Source: Hofstenia miamia
Taxonomy: Eukaryota > Xenacoelomorpha > Acoela
NCBI GenBank assembly: GCA_004352715.1
Contig: SCFE01000096.1
Span: 1 to 64,000, forward strand
Length of the DNA: 64,000 nt
Reading direction: 5' to 3'
A model generated the notes under the pieces. The model was not told the DNA's origin and searched no databases. It worked only from the letters and a program-made list of their open reading frames with translations. Every line of letters starts with the position of its first letter. Positions within the stretch are counted from its first letter, which is position 1. The position numbers and the translations under genes were made by a program. Positions 32,794 to 44,633 of the stretch are shown piece by piece.

Positions 32794-34151
32794 TGTAGAA
32801 TCATGTCAACCCACTATGAGGGTGTTATTTAGAGAAAGCTATTACTTTTCTTAGATTAACCACTAATCAGAGTTGACACTTTTCCGGTTTCTCTCCTTTA
32901 TAATAAGTGTGTGGTTTATTAAACTAATTTAATACGCAAGAGCCTTTGTAGCTACTTAACTAACTCAACTTATTTAGGTAAAGCAGAGATTTTGGAAGAC
33001 AGGATCAACACTCAAGAGTAAACGTGCTTATCCAAGGACACATCTGCCAGCTGCATCTTACCAATGGACCTGCAAATGTGAGATAGAGAACAACAACAGA
33101 ATGGTAAAGTGAATAGCAAACTCAGTGTAATGGGATTGGCAACTACAGAAGAATTTAATGCATTGATTGTTTTTGTTATTACGAACTAATGCAATAAAAG
33201 AAGTTATGCAACCTTGCCGCTGAACCAGCTTATTATAAGGCCCTACATGTAATAACCCTACATATAAATATATATCTAATAGTCCTTGATACATGTAAAC
33301 AATCAATGCCGTCAGCGGAAAACAGTAACTAGAGGTCAGCTGAAAGTCTACTGTATGAAACATTGAGCAACATGTAATGACTGTTAAATAAAATATGTGT
33401 AATAGAATATCAAAATACAATCGTAATAACCATTTAAGTGTAAACATTATTAAATCATCAATCAGCATATAACATAATAAATGTAATAAATAACTTGAGT
33501 TCATCAGTAAAATAACTAACATGTAAAACCTACAGGCTGTGATAACACTATCAGACAAGCAAGGACAATTAGGAAAGCTATAATGGTAAAAAACTCCTAT
33601 ACCTATTCGTAACCTAAGAGCACACCAGGTAACTACAGCTGTCGCCCTCCCTGCTGTGGAATAGCTATTAGGAGGCTGCTCCAGCATACCTTTAACCGGA
33701 TGTGGGAACCACCATACAATTACCCTAGCTCGTAGACGTTTAGCTTTCCATCAGAATATATAAAATAACCTGACAAAAGAAAATGAATCCAAAGTAGATT
33801 TGCTCATCACATTCAATATATTTATAGCACTTAGTGATAAACAACTAAATACTCGACTAGTACCTGTTAATCTTTCTTGTTGACAGTTTTTCCCTCGCTT
33901 AATATTTCTGCTAATTTTACGCAACGTCAGCATTAATTTGACTACGCTGTTTGACCATCTTTTGTTTTGTCAAATACCGTCAAGTATAATTTTAGATATA
34001 ATTGCACAAAACATTTACAAAGTGAAAATAATCAATCCTATCATGATTTACATTTTAATCATTATAATCAATATTAATAATTTTAGTCTTTGATTCTTCA
34101 TCCCAATCTCTCATCTTGACCAATCATGATAGTTTGATAGATTATGTCACA
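32794..34151 (-). repeat. Element A 5' LTR
   Basis: At 1358 bp, this reads on the minus strand TGTGACATAATCTATC ... GATTCTACA and pairs with 17479-18845. The minus-strand ORF 33058-33687 inside it has no recognised protein and is not conserved as one frame in the partner LTR, where it is split in two. No matching target duplication was found outside the two LTRs. Confidence 0.88.
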
Positions 34152-34325
34152 ATAATTCTCAGTGAAATATTTTCTGTTTCTCTATTGAACTGGCAAACTA
34201 CAAATTTTCTGTTTTTATGTTGGAATGCAGGTCACTCTCTACAATGGTAGCCTTTGCAACCTTCTACTTATTAATTGAGATTCCTAGTATTGCTGGAGTA
34301 GTCAGAGCACCCCTGTGATTCAACA
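34152..34325 (+). repeat. Truncated 3' end of a family C-like LTR
   Basis: This resembles the last ~170 bp of the family C LTR (compare 38745-38880): 'aactggcaaactac', 'ctctctacaatggtagcctttgcaacctt', 'agcacccctgtgattc'. It ends GATTCAACA, a variant of GATTCTACA. No body of the element follows. Confidence 0.6.
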
Positions 34326-34329
34326 ATAA

Positions 34330-36101
34330 CTATTCAAATTATCTAATGTAAAGATATCAAATGATTTATTAAAGTTTTCAAAAATGTATCAAATGAAATT
34401 AGTTCATCCATTCTAGAAGATGACAAAAATAATCTGAGGTTAATATGAAATAGTTTATGTTTTGAGAAAATGCATTCAACAGCTGCTTCAAATATTATTA
34501 CTTGCTAGAATGAGTGATGCCAATGTGTTCAGTATTGGAAAGTTTTCTACATTGAGAGGCAGTTCATGAATAATGGTGTTTTGTAGATATTTTTCTGCAG
34601 CTTGGTAGGCACCCAGTTTATTGTTGGCTAATACTTGTTTACACCAGTTTTGAACTCTTGGAAGATGTGGCTCTGCCAGGAAACTTTGATCTTAAGATTC
34701 CATTAGAAGATGCTTCAGACATAAAGTAACTTGACCAATTGAAAATTCTGTGAACATTCTTGACCATTTGTGAAATATGTTAAGAAGAATAGTTCTTGTT
34801 TCTGATGAAAGTGTGGGATTGCTTTTCCTGCTGCTTAATACTTTCTTCAATACTGTTAGAACAGTTGCTCTGTCCTTGAGCAACTTCATGAAGTATCTGT
34901 ACTGTTTGCAACAATACAGCCTATTCCTCATCTATGCCCAGCTTAAGTTCAATTGCCTTTTGCAGAGACTCATATCTGCAATTCCATCCAGCAGAATAGT
35001 GGCACAGCAGTTTGAAGTTCACAAATTTATCCAACAGTGATAAAGACAATTCTGCTATTGCAACATTTCTAAATTCATCTGCTGCAACTAAATTAAACAA
35101 ATGTGCAGCACAAGATATTGGCAAAATACCTGGAAAATTGTTAAGTAGCATATTTCTGCCATTATCAGCCACTGCAATAAACCTTTTCTTGAATTTTGGA
35201 TAGCTCATTAAAAAACACAATCACAGTTTTTGATGCACAAACATTGCTCTGCCAGTAATAAACTTTATTGCCTGACCAAAGAAAAAAACACACATGATGT
35301 TGAATTTAATCTGACCAACATTTAAAATTAGTGTCAGCAGTTGACTTTCAAGATTTTTCTTAATCTTTTCCCTCCAATTAGCTGCCAATTCCAATATTTT
35401 TTCTGCAATAGATTCTCCACTTGTTACAGAGCAAGGACATGCCCATTTAAAGAAGTTGTCTTTGACTATATTGAATGGAAAAGTGTAATTGGAATACCAT
35501 GCTGCTGTTGCTGGGCATTCCTTGGCAGGTAGAGAAGGAAATGCAGTTGATGAATTCTCTGCTGTAAAATAATTGTGCAACAAAGCTTACTTGGATGATT
35601 TTAACTCTGTTTCAAGCAATTATTAGTTTGCTTTGGATATGACTTCACAGACTTGAACTGTGTTGATGTGATGTAACATAGTGAAAACTTGATATGCCAG
35701 TCAACTTAATGAAATGTCTTCAATAACCGGACATATGGATACAAGAATAAGAAAATAAGAAGTAAGAAATATGCAGGAAAAATAAATGAATATCACATGT
35801 AGTGTTATGAGTAAGAAGTTATATATTCAGACAACACATGACACAATATCAATGGGGCTTGTTTACTTACTTGAAGCAGCAATTATCTTTATAAATAATT
35901 TCAACACAGGTTTGAATTCTTGTGTGTCTTTGATTCACTGTGGAATTGATTTGAAACATATTGGGGAAGGGTGAACAAGAAAGAAAATATGCAAATATGC
36001 ATGAATTATATTTGCTGTTTTAGCAGAACTTGTTTAGTGTTTGCTACAACAGCTTGTAGCTGTTAGCAGCACTGTTAACAGCAATGCTGTTGGAAACCCT
36101 G
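34330..36101 (-). mobile_element. hAT-family transposon remnant
   Basis: The minus strand carries a decayed hAT transposase (34341-35583). The right end, read on the minus strand from 36101, is CAGGGTTTCCAACAGCATTG, the CAGGG-type start of hAT inverted repeats, followed by AACAGC-rich subterminal repeats. The left end is not found and was probably lost at the junction with the LTR tail at 34325. Sequence 35584-36000 between the end and the transposase shows no clear coding match. Confidence 0.7.
34341..35583 (-). pseudogene. hAT transposase, decayed
   Basis: 35583-35221 encodes KIKFNIMCVFFFGQAIKF and ends at TGA 35221-35223. The same frame continues 35220-34921 with AVADNGRNML and ISCAAHLFNLVAADEF, matching the hAT core pattern of D-N-x-x-N-M followed by C-x-x-H-x-x-N-L-V. 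A frameshift near 34930 leads to 34931-34692. After another frame change, FLAEPHLPRVQNWCKQVL precedes a second stop. The segment at about 34345-34490 encodes IFEAAVECIFSKHKLFHINL, the typical C-terminal dimerisation motif (ERxFS-like, then LR). The N-terminal BED finger is not recognisable. At least two stops and two frameshifts make it inactive. Confidence 0.78.
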
Positions 36102-36765
36102 GTTATCAAGTATTATTTGAAAAAAATTTTGCATTTGATTGAGTATTTTCAACCCTTAGTACATTTCAGAGTTTCTAGGGCAAGAAAATATATATTTTCA
36201 ATTTATATAGAAGTGGAGACTGTAAAACATGACATTTACAAGAGATTTTGAATTGAATTCTTGGCTATATTTATATATGTACTTTTCAATGGTATGCAAT
36301 GCATAATATACTAATTAAGAAGTATTTAATATATGTATTATGCTAAACAGAGATTTCAAATCAAATAATGAATATTGAAAAATTCATTCACATAATTGAA
36401 TAATTTGATGTTTTTCTCAAATAGGAATTTCAATGACTTGGGAATAGAACTATTTGATAATTTGAACTTGCTTTTAAATAGGAATTCCTCCTACATGATT
36501 AAAAATTTTGAATTTTTATTGTATATAATAACAATACATGGTTTGTTGCAATAGAAGAATGTAATTGGTGCTTTAAACAGATACCACATTTTTTTAAATG
36601 AATACCAAATATCTCAAGAATGATAATGATTAAAAATGGGTATTAAAGACAGGCAACTTAATAGTACATGAAATATTTGAAAGTTTTTTATGCAAGTATT
36701 TTCATTTCAAGGATTATAAAACAACATTGTGGCATTGGCATGAAATTGCTGAGAAGTCCTAATAT
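36102..36765. other. No gene seen
   Basis: AT-rich sequence without a convincing ORF or named repeat on either strand. Confidence 0.6.
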
Positions 36766-36965
36766 CCTATCTATTGAGGGTTTTGATTCAAAGCTAGATT
36801 TACCAAAGCTATAATTTAATAATCAACTCCTTCTGTGCCAGAGTACCTTTTCTAGTAAAAGTTAAAGTAAAAGTAAACAGGAGATCATGATGGGGAGGAT
36901 TTGCCACTCTTGGCAGCTGACCTGATACAGACAACCTTGTGAAAGAGTCATTTAAGACTAGAGTC
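36766..36965 (+). repeat. Dispersed repeat shared with the window end
   Basis: This resembles 63840-64000 along its length: 'tattgagggttt' near the start, 'aagttaaag..aaacagga' in the middle, then a shared tail with ACAGATAACC/ACAGACAACC and GACTAGAG. No protein or tRNA-like promoter is evident. It could be a SINE or a non-autonomous DNA element. Confidence 0.55.
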
Positions 36966-38019
36966 TTAATTAGATAAAGAATAAAGAATCCCTAACTCTT
37001 GAGTGCATTATGTGTAACCTATGTGCTAAGTTAAAATAACATAAGCTCACTGCAATCCTTATCTCATACAATTTAGGTACAGCAATAATAATCAACTTAA
37101 ATAATTAAGGAAATGCAGTTCTACAAAAACTCCTAACCATATACCTAGCCCTGTTAAAGGGACATGCTAGTCAAGCTGTACCATATCTAGGCAAACTTTT
37201 ACTATATGTATGAATTTAGTAACACAACATTTTAAATAAAACAAAAGTCAAAATAAAGCAAAATGAGTTTACTGAAAGTAAACTGAAACAAAAAACAAAT
37301 GCATAAATCACACTTATATATACTAACAAAAACTGACAGTGTAAATGGAAATGCATACCATAAAAATATGGACAAATATTGAACTGGTATAATCTAGTCT
37401 TCTGTGATCAATTTTACCACATTGAATTAGCAGAAATTTAAATAAATAAACTATAACACTGTTTCATTTAGTCAAATAATTGATTGAATAATTTTATAAG
37501 TCTGAATTGTAAATTGAGAATTCTAAGTAAAGAGTAGAACAAAGTTTTAATGTCTTTATGCCACAATATTTTCACTATTTCTGCTTATTTATTAAATTTA
37601 TTTACATACAAATTTTGGGCAACAATATTTTACCTGGCTTTGGAAATATGTATTTAAATCCAATTAATCAAAAATCATATTTTAGCAATATCATTGGCTA
37701 AAAATCCATTGTTCCTCAACAACAAAAATATTAGTTTTGTTAAATACTATATTCTTTTGAGAATTTACAGTTAAGAAAACTTGTTAATTTGTCATTCAAG
37801 AAAAATTTGAATATTCAAATAGCTGAAATTGAATGCTATTAATGAAAACGATTCAAATACAAATTCAAAAACTTAGTTTATGAATAATTCTGAACTGAAT
37901 TGAAAAATTGATTTCTTACAAAATGTTTGAGCTAAGGCTGAAAAATTACCAATATTCTCTCTAGCCTTCTCTGAATCAGCAAGCCTTATGAGTCAAATAG
38001 TTTTGGTTTAAAATTTATT
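36966..38019. other. No gene seen
   Basis: About 1 kb of AT-rich sequence without a supported ORF, RNA gene or recognised transposon. Short open frames are chance. Confidence 0.6.
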
Positions 38020-38038
38020 GTTATAAGGAGTGACATAA

Positions 38039-38880
38039 TGTAGAGTCACCCAGGGCCTCTTTTATTTTTATTTTCAATTTACAGGCACTCTCAAATTAAT
38101 TTGGTGCTATTCTGTTAATTAATTGTTAATTTTGTTAATTTTGTGATTATTTTGAACCTAAGTTTCAAACTTAATGATTGCCCCTTCAGAGCTTTTGTAT
38201 TACATGTAATTGCTCAGTTAATCTGTGAGGGAAACTAACTTTTGTAAAGAATGGTAAATATTTACCTACTTTTTGTATAAATAGGGCACATGATTGTAAG
38301 CAAATGCAAAATAAATTTTGTTCTCACTGGATACCATTTGCTTTTTATTTTTATTATATTTCATTAACCATTTTAGCTCTGGTGTGAATTTTATAATAAT
38401 GAAATTTTAAGATCTGGTGACAATGTAGGAGAACTCCACTGTGCCTGGGGTGATAACTCACCCCATTGACAGATGTGAGCCTATATTGTGGTCACTTTAG
38501 GGCTATGTATAGGGATAGGAAAATAAGAGAACTACTATCTATCAATCAAACATGCACAAATTAAAACACACCTCAAATATACTATGCCATTGGCAAACAG
38601 GAACATGTGGTAACTACATGTTTATTAATATCTTATTACATGAGCTGAGTAGATAAACCCAGAGATAAATTATTTGTATTGAGCTAGAAATTAAAACTTG
38701 AGACACACAATTAGCACCTTGCTACTTTAACCATTTTGGAATTACTTTTCTTTTCTACAATGAAATTGGCAAATTACCAATCTTCTATTGTTTTGTTAGA
38801 GCATGGGAGGCTCTCAGCAATGGTAACCTTCTGCAACCTTTGTACCACTTGAGCTGCTAGAAGCACCCCGCGATTCTACA
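38039..38880 (+). repeat. Family C LTR (5' LTR of copy 1)
   Basis: At 842 bp, this starts TGTAGAGTCACCC and ends GATTCTACA, so its ends are TGTAGA..TCTACA. It is very similar to 57950-58849 apart from a ~57-bp deletion near 38722. It carries TATAAATA at 38276-38283 and AATAAA at 38310-38315. The 19 bp before it (38020-38038) also precede the 57950 LTR, which is unexpected for a simple 5' LTR. Confidence 0.88.
38276..38315 (+). promoter_or_regulatory. LTR core promoter and poly(A) signal
   Basis: A TATA box, TATAAATA (38276-38283), is followed 26 bp later by AATAAA (38310-38315). The arrangement is conserved at 58187-58226 and, with changes, in the 48321 LTR. It marks the U3/R boundary and orients transcription on the plus strand. 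Confidence 0.65.
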
Positions 38881-38899
38881 TGGTGACCCTGACGTGATT
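38881..38899 (+). promoter_or_regulatory. Primer binding site, tRNA-Trp type (family C copy 1)
   Basis: TGGTGACCCTGACGTGATT directly follows the LTR. It matches the complement of the animal tRNA-Trp 3' end (TGGTGACCCCGACGTGATT) at 18 of 19 positions. tRNA-Trp priming is known for CsRn1-type gypsy elements. Confidence 0.75.
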
Positions 38900-39426
38900 C
38901 TTGGACACTCTGGAGTGTCAGTTGAGCTATCTACTCCATTCTGTTATTGTGTGCAGATGGATCAACATTTGGAGATGTACTCCAGTTGTGAAGTTTGTGC
39001 ACCTACTGAAGTGGTTCCTGTTTTTCACTTGGTGATTGTGAAGTGAAACAGAACTGTTATGATGTTTCTTTACTGTATTTGGTTTTGTATTCTACTGGGC
39101 GTGAATCAGCTAAGATGGATTTCCTCTGACCACAATCTACTTTGCCACCCATCAATAAGCAATGTCACCTTATGTGTAGCTTTACATTTGCCAGCTCTGT
39201 GATCTGATGCTATCACTGAGCTCTGATTCTGTTCTTACTGTTCTTAGTGCTATTTTGGTTAGTCTCATTTGTCTAGAGTTTGGATTGTGTACCTATGCCC
39301 TGCTACCATCTGTTAAGTGCTTTTATTTCTCTGACACAGTTGGATGTTTCTCCTACATTATTGGAATTGCTATTGGAACTTTTTTCTCTTACTTTACTTT
39401 ACTTGCTTGTTTATTCTTTTGTTCTT
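38900..39426 (+). other. Family C leader, copy 1
   Basis: About 530 bp between primer site and gag, collinear with 49242-49769. The ORFs inside it are not shown to be translated. Confidence 0.6.
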
Positions 39427-41013
39427 ATGGACATGGATTTTTCTAACTCTCATAATGGGACTTCCACTCAGGGTTTCCCCTGTGTGAGTGCTGGCAGCTT
39501 GGATGCTGTCCCACGCACTGCTGGACTTAATTCTGTTGTTGTTTTACCAACCCCTACCCCACTAAACCTGTTTCTGGTGTATCCACACTGTCTGAAGTTT
39601 TGTCGCAAGAAACCCCCTTCCCTGCCACTCTGTCAAATCCATTTTTATTATATACTCCACCATCTCCTCATTCTGAGTTGCCAACACCTGAGGTTCAACA
39701 ACTCAGAGAAGCCCTAGCTGAACAAATCTCACAGCGTCATTCCTGTGAAGCCTGCTTTGATGCCCTACAAGCCAAAATGAGACAACAGGCCACCATTGCT
39801 TGGCAGCATGAGAGACGCCTACTTGACTCAATCTCAGCCTTGGAGATGCAAATTCAGGAAGCATTCCCACAAGCTCCTCCAACTCCCTTGAGGAACCAGA
39901 ATATGTAAATCATACTCTTTTGGATAAAGCTCTTGATGCTCTTTCAGATAAGTTCTCAACAATCATTTCACAAGCAATGTCTGCCCACCTTTCTAATGCT
40001 TTGTCAGCACCTACTCCATCTCCTGTGACACCACCATTTGTTACCCCCATTACCTCTTTTACAAGTGGAGCACCTACCTTAACTCAATCTACCCCTTCTC
40101 AAGTCGCAACACTAACTACAGTAGCTCTTGTACCCTGAGCATTACAGTTGTGCCTTCAGCACCTGTAAATGTGTCAGTCACCTCCACTACTACGATTGTT
40201 CCACCTTCTCCTCTGAGTGACCCTATCAGATCTACGACAACTCATGGGCCACACTTCACTCAATCTAGTTTGCCCACTGAAGCACCAGTGAATGGACAAT
40301 CGAATCTCTTTAATAGACACTCAGCACTGCCTAAATTTACTGGCAAAATCAACAAAATCTCACAGTTGTTGAACAAGTGGCTCTTTCTGTTTGAGTTAAC
40401 TATGAAGCAGTATAAAACCACCCAGGACGCAGCTGCCACACAATTTCCCATTTTCCTTCAAGTCCTTGCATACAATCAGTATATGATGCTGGATAGGGAA
40501 GTCAAGACAAATTACCAGTTACTCATTGGTCACTTCAAGGACCACTATAAAGCGCCTCACATCAAGCAGCAATATAAGACACTTTTATGTGATCTTTCCT
40601 TCAAGAAGGGAGACAATGTGAGGACCTACATAATGCAAGTTGATAGACTCTTTTGCCTCAGCAAACTCACTCCAGAATACTTGAGACACGATCTCTTCTC
40701 ATACATTTGTTGTTGATTTCCTTCTACCATCAGGAGCCACCTTGAACTTAAATGTGATCTGGAAGATGATTTGAACTCTATTATTAAGAAGGCAATTAGC
40801 ATTGTTTATATGCTACAAAATACTACATGCAACAAAAGAGATGCTGGCAACCTGAAGACAGGTCAATCTACCACAAAATCCTTAACTTCTTCAAGTTCTG
40901 CTATAGTGCAGAAAAAGATGGACACTGAAAGACAGACTGTACCCAGAGGTACGTTGTTATCCGCCTAATTGCAGATGGGGATGGTATCATCATCAATGAG
41001 CCTTCTGTTGAAG
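39427..41013 (+). pseudogene. gag: gag of family C copy 1, first part
   Basis: The likely start is MDMDFSNSHNGTSTQG at 39427. The frame changes near 39560, after which PTPEVQQLREALAEQISQ and a Gln-rich helical segment follow. Then comes a Ser/Thr/Pro-rich linker (about 40000-40260). The core (LPKFTGKINKISQLLNKWLF, FPIFLQVLAYNQYMMLD, YKTLLCDLSFKKGDNVRTYI) corresponds to element A gag core. No CCHC knuckle follows. It ends at the N at 41014 just before the expected frameshift site. The change near 39560 is shared with copy 2 (near 49900), so it predates both, or the true start lies elsewhere. Confidence 0.78.
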
Positions 41014-41014
41014 N

Positions 41015-41307
41015 CCAGTTGAGCTGAGATGGTGATGTGGACTCAACCATCGTTCCAGAAGAGGAGGAGCTGTGTTGTGGAGATCGGCTTTGGGCAGGAG
41101 CCCATGGAACAACCGAAGAGGAAACATCATACTGCCCAGTCACCTAAACAGTGATGGTTATTACCTGAGTACTTAATTAACGTAACTAGTTAATAAGAAA
41201 GAGAAATTTGATGGATCAACAAATGGGTAACACCTCACCCGCAGTTTACTAAGCATCCCTTAGCAGTGATTAAACACGGCGTAACAAGCTAGGTGGAGGA
41301 TGTTACA
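41015..41307. repeat. LTR-B fragment
   Basis: This matches the last ~290 bp of LTR-B (compare 4335-4603), including 'gagctgaga', 'gtggagatc..cttcggg' and the end GGAGGATGTTACA. It begins at an N, and gag restarts from an earlier position after it, so the join on the left is suspect. Confidence 0.65.
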
Positions 41308-42544
41308 CCAACACCTGAGGTTCAACAACTCAGAGAAGCCCTAGCTGAACAAATCTCACAGCGCCATTTCTTCAAAGCCTATTTTGACACCCTACAAGCT
41401 GAAATGAGACAACACATTGCTTGGCAATGTGAGAGATGCCTTCTTGACTCAATCTCAGCCTTGGAGATGTGAATTCAGGAAGCATTACTGCAAGCTCCTC
41501 TGACTCCCCAGAGGAACCTGAATATTTAACTCATGCTCTTTTGGATAAGGCTCTTGATGCTCAACAGTTATATCACAGGCAATGCCTGCCCACTTTTCTA
41601 ATGTTTTGTCAGCACCTACTCTGTCCCCTGTGACACCACCATTTGTTACCCCCATTACCTCTTTTACAAGTGGAGCACCTACTTCACTCAATCTACCCTT
41701 TCTCAAGTCACAACACTAACTACAGTAGCTACGCCAAACTCTTGTACCCTGAGTGTAACAGTTGTGCCTTTGGCACCTGTAAATGTCTCAGTCACCCCAA
41801 CTACTACAATTGCTCCACCTTCTCATCTGAGTGACCCTATCAGATCTACAACAACTCATGGGCCATGCTTCACTCAATCTATTTTGCCCACTGAAGTGCC
41901 AGTGAACAAACAATTGAATCTCTTTAATAGACACTCAGTACTGCCTAAGTTTACCAGCAAAATCAATGAAATCTCACAGTCATTCAATGAGTGGCTCTTT
42001 CTTTCACTTTGAGGACCACTACAAAGTGCCTCACTTCAAACAGCAGTATAAGATGCTCTTATGTTATCTTTCCTTCAAGAAGGGAGATGATATGAGAACC
42101 TACATAATGCATGTCAATAGACTCTTTTGCCTCAGCAAACTAACACCAGAATACTTGAGCCACAATCTCTTCTCTTACATTTGTTGGGGATTCCTTGCTA
42201 CTATCAGGAGCTGCCTTGAACTTAAATGTGATCTGGAAGACGATTTGAACTCCATCATCAAGAAGGTGATTAGCATTGTTTATATGCTACAAAATACTAC
42301 ACGCATCAAAAGAGATGCCAGTGATCTGAAGATGGGTCAACCAACTACAAAATCTTTAACTTCCTCAAGTTCTGCTGTAGTGCAGAAAAAGACTGATACT
42401 GAAAGGCAGTTTGCACACATCCTTACCCAGAGTGGGGCTGTTATCTGCCTAAATTCTGATGGGGATGGTATCATCATCAATGAACCTTCCATTGAAGAGT
42501 GTACTCCTGACACCCTGGTCAAGTCTGTCAACCATTTAAATTAG
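41308..42544 (+). pseudogene. gag: gag of family C copy 1, second partial copy
   Basis: This restarts at PTPEVQQLREALAEQISQ and runs through the Thr/Pro-rich linker to LPKFTSKINEISQSFNEWLF. A deletion at about 42000-42010 removes the FPxFLQxLAYNQ part of the core. It then resumes with FEDHYKVPHFKQQYKMLL and runs in one frame to SVNHLN and TAG (42542-42544). The C-terminus has no cysteine/histidine knuckle. In-frame stops (TGA near 41469) and frame changes are present. Confidence 0.78.
42535..42544 (+). promoter_or_regulatory. gag-pol -1 frameshift site TTTAAAT-TAG (family C copy 1)
   Basis: TTTAAAT at 42535-42541, in gag register T TTA AAT, is followed by TAG at 42542-42544. Protease continues in the -1 frame (LVGAPPPV, then DTGASVS). 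It is identical to the sites in copy 2 and element A. Confidence 0.78.
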
Positions 42545-44633
42545 TTGGAGCACCACCTCCTGTAAACTGTGCACATGATGCTTTGGTGATAACTTCTTTG
42601 CTACGCACTAACATCATCCCCATAGACGTGAATGGATTATTAATCAATGCTACCATTGATACAGGAGCTTCTGTATCAATCATTAGTGACAGCTGTTGTA
42701 ACAAGCTTTGCTTACAGAGAGAAGATCTGTTACCTTCCACTGCTCATTTATTAGATGCTTCAGGGAATACCATTTCACTGATGGGCCAAATTAACAATCT
42801 TGAGTTACACATCCATCAGTAATGTTTTTATGTGGACCTCATTGTGGTTGACACCTGCAATCAGCCTCTACCATATGACGTTATCCTTGGAAATGACTTC
42901 CTTGAACAAAATTCATATGTAATTGATTATGGAACCAACACTCTCTCTATTCACAAAAGTGAGCCACAGGAGGAACTAACCACTACCTGTAACCAAGATA
43001 TCTTGTTAACTTTCACAGATACAATCATTGTGGAACCATGGCACTGGTGATGAGTTGCAGTCATTATGAGTTCTCCTTATGAGGGGGACGTCATGATTTC
43101 TGGACAAAGGGGAAAATGCCTTCACAGTTTACATCTTTCTCTGGACCTTTGTCACATTTCTCATGGAAAGAATTATGTCACTGTACTTAATAGCTCCACC
43201 TGACTGATCTGAATGGATCCCACAAAGACATCTATTGCTGCAACTCTGGTCTGGCTCAAATCTAAGGCTGCAGCCTGTCTGCCCATTCTTACCACAATTC
43301 ACAATCTAAGTGAACCAAGTGATCCAGTTCAGATCCCAGTTTTAAGTGAGAAAACTCATGGACACCTGAGCCCACAAGAATGTGACGTGCTCTCTGCCTT
43401 CTTATGCCAGCATCATGATGTGTTCAATTACAGATTGATCAGTGTTGGAAAGGCTGTTGGGAACAACATGCAATTGAGACAAAGAGTGATTGCCCCATTT
43501 GGTTGCCAGTTCAAGGGGTACCTGAGAATCTAAGAAAGGAGTATAAACAGATCCTTAGTGATCTTATTGAAAGCAGGATTATACAGAATAGTAATAGTCC
43601 GTATGCTGCACCTACAGTGTTCATTCACCAAGGAGAGAAATACCACCTCTGCATTGATTTCTGACATCTCAATGATATTACAGTCAAGGATGTGTATCCA
43701 TTACCTCACATCAAGGACCTTCTCTATGATGCCAGCAAGTACAAGTTATTCTCATGCTTGGATCTCTGTAAAGCCTATTGGCAGATACTGATGAAGCCTG
43801 CCAACATTCTGAAAACTGCTTTTATTATGCCTTATGGCCTCTTTGAGTGGAAGTACATGGCCTTCAGGCTCTGCAATGCTCCAGCCACATTTTCAGCATT
43901 ATGTCATGTGAGTACTATGGAATGGCGCCAATGTCTTGAACCTGGGATCACTGCATACATGGATGATATCCTTGTTGCCAGACACACATTCCCTGATCAC
44001 TTAGATAAACTGGGTCGCATTTGAAGATCCTCTACAACTCTGGACTCTGGGAAAATGGAAACAAGTGTTCCCTCCTTTTGCCTGAGTTACCTTCTTAGGT
44101 AGGGTAATCAAACCTGGAAAGATATCTATCAAAAATGACATGAAATACCATCTAGGTCAAATTGAGACTCCATGCTCATGCAAGGATGTTCAATGCCTGA
44201 TGGGCTTTCTTAACTATTATGGCTCCTTCATTTCTGAATTAGCCAACTGAACCAAGCATATCTCTAACTTCTTATGAAAGAATACTGAATTTTGTTGGAC
44301 TTGGGCTGAACAAGAAGAGCTGGATGCTGTGAAGTGAGAGCTCAGACGGATCCCCAGTCTGAACACACCAGATTACATGAAAGAATTTATCGTCAACTGT
44401 GACGCAAGTTCAGTTGCTATCAGTGGTGTGCTCAGCCAAGTGATTGACTGTCAGGAATGCCCTGTACAATATTTCAGTCAGAAGCTCCACAATGCTGAAC
44501 TGAACTACAGAGCTATGAAATCAGAAATGCTGGTGCTTGTCGAGAGTCTAAAGAAGTTTTGATTCTTCATTCTAGGCTTCCAATTTGTTGTGTGCACCAA
44601 CAACTCCGCACTAGCATGGCTTAAAAAATTCTC
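42545..44633 (+). pseudogene. pol: pol of family C copy 1: protease, RT, RNase H start
   Basis: Protease at 42583-42960 has the catalytic DTGAS (about 42658) and the flap-side word YDVILGNDFLEQN. RT begins at about 43490 (PVQGVPENLRKEY) and carries DLCKAYWQILMKPA, GLFEWKYMAF and YMDDILVARH at about 43954. RNase H begins NCDASSVAISGVLSQ at about 44396 and includes NNSALAWLKKF before the 1-kb gap. Stops include TAA 42820, TGA near 43664 (Arg in element A), and TGA near 44250, 44334 and 44562. Frame changes lie near 43500, 43905 and 44020. Integrase is not present on this side of the gap. Confidence 0.85.

Noticed and set aside
33058-33687. 209-codon minus-strand ORF in the element A 5' LTR
   Set aside because: It lies wholly in the LTR, is split into two frames in the partner LTR, and has no recognisable protein character.
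17479-34151. Target-site duplication for element A
   Set aside because: Bases outside the LTRs (ATCT before 17479, ATAA after 34151) do not match. The left side is another element, so recombination has probably removed the original flank.
38020-38038. Extending the family C LTR 19 bp upstream to GTTATAAGGAGTGACATAA
   Set aside because: The other two family C LTRs (48321, 59271) lack it, and TGTAGA..TCTACA gives consistent matched ends. The shared 19 bases are reported as a finding instead.
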